DNA of 17,575 bases, from contig DAHVFL010000033.1 of the NCBI GenBank assembly GCA_027316975.1, positions 1-17,575 on the forward strand. Direction: 5' to 3'. The stretch is from Chloroflexota bacterium (GTDB taxonomy: Bacteria; Chloroflexota; Ktedonobacteria; Ktedonobacterales; Ktedonobacteraceae). Of this stretch, positions 13,590 to 17,575 are shown piece by piece. The number at the start of each line of letters is the position of its first letter. The first letter of the stretch is position 1. A model generated the notes under the pieces. That model did no database searches. It was not told the origin of the DNA and saw nothing but the letters and a program-made list of their open reading frames with translations. Position numbers and translations under genes: made by a program.

Positions 13590-16118
13590 TCAGACAGAAA
13601 GTGTCTGTCTGGAAAAACGCACTCCCATATGCGCCAGCAATTTGTAGACGCGCACTATTTCACCCGTGCTAAGGGCCGATGCCAGGTGGATATGTGGGTA
13701 GTGGGGTGCATCGCCGTCATACACGGCGCCAACAGCGCCCAGCATATCGGAGCGCAATTGTTCGCGGAAGCTGTCTAACAGGCGGATACCTCTCTGCCAG
13801 ACGCTTTCCTGGTATTTTTGTATTTCCGAAGCGGAATTTTTTCTGTTTTCTGGAGCTTGCCCATCCACGCGCAGCAATGCGTCTACATATGGCCCGATCA
13901 ACCAGGGCCACGCGCTTCCCTGATGTAAGCTGCTTTGCTGTTCCTCCTGGTGTTGTGAAATTCGACCTTCATACCCCGCGGCCTGCGGCGAGAGGGTACG
14001 CAAACCACACGGCGTAAGCAGGTGTGCGGTCACTACGTTCAAAACCGGGCGTCGATGAGCTTCCTCCAGTACAGCATGGCGCAATGAAAGCGCGAAAAGC
14101 TGATTCGGGCGGATACGTGTATCGTCGCCGTCCGGTCCGTCAATTACATCATACAGGTAGCCACCAGAGGCATACCAGAAACGCTCGTTGAAACTTTGCC
14201 GGCATTGCTGGCTCTGCTCCTCGTACACTTCAGTCCGTGAATTGATATGCCCTTCGCGATTGAAGCGCTCCGACCACTCTTGCATTAAAGAAAGAGCATG
14301 GTACCAGAGAGCATTGACCTCGACAGCCTTACCCATTCTGGGAGTGACAGGCGCACGCGGCTCGCCTGGGGTAGTAGCATTCATCCACGTCAAAGCCTTG
14401 CCCGGCAATTGAGCTTGCAACAATCCATCATGCGCATCTACGCCAGTACCGTTCAGCGTCCCGCGCGTATACCAATCTATGCACTCTTCGAGCGCGCTGG
14501 CGAGACTGTCCAACAGCTCATAATCTCGCGTAGCCGTGACGTAGTGATCCAGCGCGTAGAAATACCAGAGAGTCGTATCGACAGCGCTATTGTAGGGACG
14601 CGATTTATCGCGTCCGTGATCGCGTCCGTGATCGCGTCCGTGATCGCGTCCGTGATCGCGTCCGTGATCGCGTCCGTGATCGCGTCCGTGATCGCGTCCG
14701 TGATCGCGTCCGTGATCGCGTCCGTGATCGCGTCCGCCCTCGCCCGGCGTCTCGTACTCGCTTTGTGTTTCGTGCAGCCAGGGCAGGCGGTCGGGCAACA
14801 ATCCCTGGTGGAAGGAGCGGCCCAGTTTACTCAGAATACGCCGCGCCTCGGCATACCTGCGCGTTGCCAGCAGCAGACCCGGCAGCGCAATCAATGTAGT
14901 GCGTGTATCATCCTGCTCGCCGTAGTCGCCAGAAACCACAAATGGTATGTTCTTATTACTACCAGGAAGGAAAAGCCCGTAGCCGGTCGCAGCTTCGTCC
15001 CGTATGGTAGGATGCTCCACTACCAGGCGATTCGCCGCTTGCATCAGCAGGAGCAGAAATTCCTCGTCCTGGAGAAGAGCATCGTTTTTTTCAGGAAACG
15101 GCAATATGGAATGCATATACGAGGTCACGCCGCCTTCACCGAAGTAGCGCTGCGATTGTAATAGACCGCGCTGGTAATCGACAGCCTCAGAGTATGAGCG
15201 TTTCAGGTGTTTTGCGCTGAATGTGAGCCTGGATACGTCTTCAGCCGTGATTATAATCGTGAATGTAACATCTTCGCCGGGCCACAACTTTGTGCGGAAA
15301 ACACCGGGCAAGTAAAGATCGCTGTTGGCGGCTCGCCCGGCAGCCGCATCTGCCCTGTGATGCAGATTCCAGTACCACACGCCGGTGGGAAGGAATGTAC
15401 TCTCACTATTAGCGTGTCCTACCGCAAAAATATAGTAGGGACGCGCTCCTTCATGAGCATAGATGGCGCAGCCCGCGAGACTTTCATTATTTTTACTGGT
15501 AGCATCATGTGGATCGAGATGCTGTGCTTCAACGCGGAATTGCCAGTCGAGCTTACCATGTTGCGCCACATTGTTAGCGCGGTACCCCGCAAATGGTAAT
15601 AGTGTAAGGGATAGCGTTCGTTGAGCGTCATGAAAACGGGCATAGGCCGGGTGCGATGCGCTATTGTTCCACGGTGTGGCGTCCTGTTGAGTAGTGGTGC
15701 GCAACAGCCGGTACTGGATGCAGGTAGTATCCAGGCCCCAGGGCATCCAGATGCGTTTCTCCAGCATAATGCCATCGATGCCTCCCAGGTGATACGTAAA
15801 GACCGGAAAGCCCTCTTCCAGGCGAAATGTTTCAAGGTGAACGAAGCCCGCCGGGTTCAGCGTGCCATCCTTATACTCGTTGGTGCCAAGATGATAGGTG
15901 CGCTGGTCAAAGACGATCTCTTCGTCCATTTTGGCTACGAGCAGGTGCGGACTTGCTCCCTCTTGTGACGATGCAACGAGTAACCCCTGTTGCAGGCGCG
16001 TCAATGTGCCGGCAACTGTACTCGATGCATACCCGCCCTTTCCGTTGGTCACAAGCCATTCGCGCGAAACGGTTTCATTCAAATCACAACACATGCTGCG
16101 GTCAAATACAATGGGCAT
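13590..16118 (-). CDS. Glycogen debranching enzyme (amylo-alpha-1,6-glucosidase family)
   Basis: An 842-residue cytoplasmic enzyme expected to hydrolyse alpha-1,6 branch points of glycogen-like glucans. The N-terminal GDE domain starts REWLVTNGKGGYASSTVAG (19-37). The (alpha/alpha)6 C-terminal domain shows GDYGEQDDTRTTLIALPGLL (about 396-415), SAVDTTLWYFYALDHY just after the repeat, LTWMNATTPG and VTPRMGKAVEVNALWYHAL (about 574-605), RPNQLFALSLRHA (about 667) and LLTPCGLRTLSP followed by HQGSAWPWLIGPY (about 729). The usual WGRDT catalytic patch is altered to EQDDTRTT but keeps acidic residues. At about residues 460-508 a GRDH repeat is inserted in frame, making the protein longer than usual. 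ATG 16118 has GGGGG 6 nt upstream. Monocistronic; its stop abuts DnaA-box cluster 2. Confidence 0.93.
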   Translation of the reverse strand: MPIVFDRSMCCDLNETVSREWLVTNGKGGYASSTVAGTLTRLQQGLLVASSQEGASPHLLVAKMDEEIVFDQRTYHLGTNEYKDGTLNPAGFVHLETFRLEEGFPVFTYHLGGIDGIMLEKRIWMPWGLDTTCIQYRLLRTTTQQDATPWNNSASHPAYARFHDAQRTLSLTLLPFAGYRANNVAQHGKLDWQFRVEAQHLDPHDATSKNNESLAGCAIYAHEGARPYYIFAVGHANSESTFLPTGVWYWNLHHRADAAAGRAANSDLYLPGVFRTKLWPGEDVTFTIIITAEDVSRLTFSAKHLKRSYSEAVDYQRGLLQSQRYFGEGGVTSYMHSILPFPEKNDALLQDEEFLLLLMQAANRLVVEHPTIRDEAATGYGLFLPGSNKNIPFVVSGDYGEQDDTRTTLIALPGLLLATRRYAEARRILSKLGRSFHQGLLPDRLPWLHETQSEYETPGEGGRDHGRDHGRDHGRDHGRDHGRDHGRDHGRDHGRDHGRDHGRDKSRPYNSAVDTTLWYFYALDHYVTATRDYELLDSLASALEECIDWYTRGTLNGTGVDAHDGLLQAQLPGKALTWMNATTPGEPRAPVTPRMGKAVEVNALWYHALSLMQEWSERFNREGHINSRTEVYEEQSQQCRQSFNERFWYASGGYLYDVIDGPDGDDTRIRPNQLFALSLRHAVLEEAHRRPVLNVVTAHLLTPCGLRTLSPQAAGYEGRISQHQEEQQSSLHQGSAWPWLIGPYVDALLRVDGQAPENRKNSASEIQKYQESVWQRGIRLLDSFREQLRSDMLGAVGAVYDGDAPHYPHIHLASALSTGEIVRVYKLLAHMGVRFSRQTLSV
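13591..13611 (-). terminator. Weak hairpin at the debranching-enzyme stop codon
   Basis: CAGACAGA-AAGTG-TCTGTCTG is a perfect 8-bp stem with a 5-nt loop that overlaps the stop codon. On the minus strand it is followed by AATACATTTTC, a poor U-tract. A possible but weak terminator. Confidence 0.35.
14592..14736 (-). repeat. 12-bp minisatellite inside the debranching-enzyme gene (GRDH repeat)
   Basis: GTAGGGACGCGATTTATCGCG (14592-14612) starts the block with the same sequence as the intergenic palindromes at 2348-2534 and 3650-3729. From 14607 the unit ATCGCGTCCGTG repeats every 12 bp, with 11 ATCGCGTCCG copies (14607, 14619 ... 14727) and almost no variation. On the coding strand it encodes tandem G-R-D-H. 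As 12 is a multiple of 3, the reading frame is preserved. It lies in the loop before the conserved SAVDTTLWYFYAL segment. Confidence 0.93.
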
Positions 16119-16287
16119 TTGCTACCCCCGCCCCTCAAATGTAGAGGCCTCATTTACTGCGCCCAGGATGCATTGGTGGACTGTATCGAAGTTTCTCACT
16201 CTCCCATTCTTCTAGTGTATCATACCTCTTGCCGGGTTGGGTATATTTTTCACGTTAATTTGCGCAATGTATCTACATTGTGATGTA

Positions 16288-16448
16288 GTGTGATACCAGA
16301 CATGTAGAGATAAGCCTTCCCGTAAGCGAATGTGAGACGTGTTCTGCCTGTCATCCTGAGCGCAGCGAAGGATCTCCGTGTCCGGCGAGCCAGATCCTTC
16401 GCTGCGCTCAGGATGACAGGCACTCTCTCCACATGTCTGGTGTGATAC
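16288..16448. mobile_element. Candidate MITE-like element carrying a palindromic repeat
   Basis: Terminal inverted repeats CAGACATGT (16297-16305) and ACATGTCTG (16431-16439) bound a 143-bp element, and a second purine run (AGAGA / TCTCT) extends the match imperfectly. Immediately outside are 9-bp direct repeats GTGTGATAC (16288-16296 and 16440-16448), as expected of a target-site duplication. If the flanking C/G pair is counted in the inverted repeat, the duplication is 7 bp (TGTGATA). There is no transposase; the interior is the 29-bp-arm palindrome at 16347-16420. Confidence 0.6.
16347..16420. repeat. Perfect palindrome with 29-bp arms, TGTCATCCTGAGCGCAGCG family
   Basis: Arms 16347-16375 and 16392-16420 are exact inverted copies around a 16-nt loop (CCGTGTCCGGCGAGCC). 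This is a single-unit form of the arrays at 1-179 and 1819-2028. Translation gives the spurious HPERSEG peptide. Confidence 0.92.
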
Positions 16449-16618
16449 ACTCATACTATGCGTCTTTCTTCCGCAACCATCATCTCCAATACCGAGATGC
16501 GATGGGGCCTGCGCCTGCGGCGCGAAGCCATTAGTAGAACTGGTTGGGGACTATCTCGCCTGGGCTGATACTGTCTTTTGCGCGGTTCCACTCACAACCG
16601 CGCAGAGGTTGTTTCTCG
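16449..16618. other. Intergenic DNA with a short hairpin
   Basis: No convincing gene. A 36-codon plus-strand frame (16458-16568) lacks a ribosome-binding site and recognisable features. An 8-bp hairpin, GCGCGGTT / AACCGCGC (16580-16603), lies 16 bp beyond the end of the HD-GYP gene and could act as a terminator, but it has no U-tract on that strand. Confidence 0.4.
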
Positions 16619-17323
16619 TTAGCGCGGGTGCAACGCGCCTATCAGCGGTGGACGTGCTGTGATGCGATTTATAGCATCCTGTTCGTCAGCATCCAGCGGG
16701 GCAATCGTGCCGGAGCGTTGTGGAATAGTGAAGTCGGGATATTCGTCCAGCAGGTTGAGAAAGGCACGCATAATCATCGGGTCGAAACTGCTGGCTGAAC
16801 CTTGCAGCAGCCGCTCGCGGGCCGCATCCAGCGACAACGCAGCTTTATAAGGGCGCTGCGAAGTCAGCACATCGAAGACATCGGCCACGGTCAAAATACG
16901 CGCGCTCAGGGGAATCTCTTCACCTTTAAGGCCGGTAGGATAGCCGTGACCATCCCAGGCCTCGTGGTGATACAGCACTGTCTCCACGTAAAATGGATGC
17001 ACATCGCAGCCAATGAGAATACGCGCGCCTATAATAGGGTGCCGCTCCATCTGACGGCGTTCCTCATCGGATAGCTTAGCTGATTTGAGCAGGATGTCAT
17101 TGCCAATCCAGGTCTTTCCCAGGTCATGTACCAGGCTGGCCAGCGCCAGGTCGCGCGCTTCGCGACGGCTCCAGCCCAGGTAACGCGCCAGGCGTTGCGC
17201 ATAGGTTGCAACCCGACGTGAGTGTTCGTAGGTCACAATATCGCGTTCCTGGATACTTTTGGCAAATGAATGAAGTACCTGTTTATGCTCGCGCTCTTTA
17301 TTATTGTATCGTTCTGTTCCCAC
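16619..17323 (-). CDS. HD-GYP domain protein (putative cyclic di-GMP phosphodiesterase)
   Basis: A 234-residue soluble protein, essentially one HD-GYP domain, expected to hydrolyse cyclic di-GMP or a related cyclic dinucleotide. Metal ligands and signature residues are present: H34 (EHSRRV), H66-D67 with K70 (VHDLGK), H95 (RHPIIGA), H119-H120 and D124-x-x-G127-Y128-P129 (HHEAWDGHGYP), and D148 (TVADVFD). No sensor or membrane segment is present, so it either takes input from a partner or acts constitutively. The start is GTG 17323 with GGAG 7 nt upstream. The C-terminal 40 residues (about 195-234) have no recognised function. A degraded homologue of its last part lies at 12850-13010. Confidence 0.93.
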   Translation of the reverse strand: MGTERYNNKEREHKQVLHSFAKSIQERDIVTYEHSRRVATYAQRLARYLGWSRREARDLALASLVHDLGKTWIGNDILLKSAKLSDEERRQMERHPIIGARILIGCDVHPFYVETVLYHHEAWDGHGYPTGLKGEEIPLSARILTVADVFDVLTSQRPYKAALSLDAARERLLQGSASSFDPMIMRAFLNLLDEYPDFTIPQRSGTIAPLDADEQDAINRITARPPLIGALHPR

Positions 17324-17527
17324 CTCTATGCTCCGCTCCCTACACGAATAACTCTCCCCTCATGGGATATGAGGAAATGGCGTGTTTCCTGCCTACATTG
17401 TAACAATATATCTATATTTGCTCATACCGAACATAGCACAAATCGTTTCCTTTGTGTATAGTCTCAAGTATAGGGATTTTAACGACACAGGTCAAATTTC
17501 GGGACTTCTGGGACTAGCAGGGCGGGG

Positions 17528-17572
17528 CGCTTGCCCCTTTCACTGGTAGGTTTTTTAGGAAAGGGGCAGGCG
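17528..17572. repeat. Inverted repeat at the window edge
   Basis: CGCTTGCCCCTTTC (17528-17541) pairs with GAAAGGGGCAGGCG (17559-17572) over 14 bp with one G-U, around a 17-nt loop containing TTTTTT. It may be the start of another palindromic repeat or a hairpin for a gene beyond the window. The rest of 17324-17527 holds the upstream region of the HD-GYP gene and shows no gene. Confidence 0.6.
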
Positions 17573-17575
17573 AGT

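Noticed and set aside
13545..13778. Plus-strand open frame of 77 codons
   Set aside because: Begins inside the DnaA-box pair and continues antisense to the conserved end of the debranching enzyme.
14298..15161. 287-codon plus-strand open frame opposite the debranching enzyme, with IASV repeats
   Set aside because: Antisense shadow kept open by the 12-bp repeat; the minus-strand frame carries all the conserved motifs.
16458..16568. 36-codon plus-strand open frame after the MITE-like element
   Set aside because: Too short, no ribosome-binding site, no identifiable features; kept only as a note.

Overview
The window looks like a chromosomal segment from a GC-rich member of the Chloroflexota, most plausibly class Ktedonobacteria. 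This is inferred from the divergent but housekeeping-type DnaG and RpoD, an orphan CpaF-type ATPase, HD-GYP and NarL/FixJ regulators, and the many intergenic palindromic repeats. No 16S or other marker gene is present to confirm it.

Layout. Positions 1-2630 hold a SAM methyltransferase (- strand), an AhpD-like protein interrupted by an in-frame TGA at its active-site cysteine position, and a small hypothetical protein, all separated by palindromic repeat arrays. Positions 2634-3335 hold a YtxH-like protein and a stand-alone receiver domain. Positions 3650-4760 hold a palindrome, half of a tRNA gene, an intact tRNA-Lys(UUU), a PD-(D/E)XK endonuclease related to intron homing enzymes, and an excisionase-type HTH protein. 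Positions 4779-8034 hold a NarL/FixJ response regulator, a divergent HD phosphohydrolase, and a CpaF-like ATPase with a degenerate Walker A motif. Positions 8151-11808 form the dnaG-sigA (primase, primary sigma factor) cluster, transcribed leftward and followed by a strong terminator. Positions 11968-13552 hold two dense clusters of DnaA-box-like sites around a broken HD-GYP gene; this is a candidate replication origin or DnaA-titration locus. Positions 13590-16118 encode a glycogen debranching enzyme carrying an in-frame 12-bp repeat expansion. Positions 16288-16448 resemble a small non-autonomous mobile element, and 16619-17323 encode an HD-GYP phosphodiesterase.

How the genes relate. Primase, sigma factor and the DnaA-box clusters form a replication/transcription core. 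The receiver, NarL and HD-GYP genes are signalling genes without visible partners. The remaining genes are metabolic or accessory.

The most noteworthy item is the AhpD-like gene at 1274-1804. Its TGA replaces the second cysteine of the CxxC motif, and a hairpin with bacterial SECIS geometry begins 12 nt later. This suggests a selenoprotein that ordinary gene calling would split in two. The second is the bipartite DnaA-box region with a helically phased 63-bp iteron, which has no dnaA gene inside the window.
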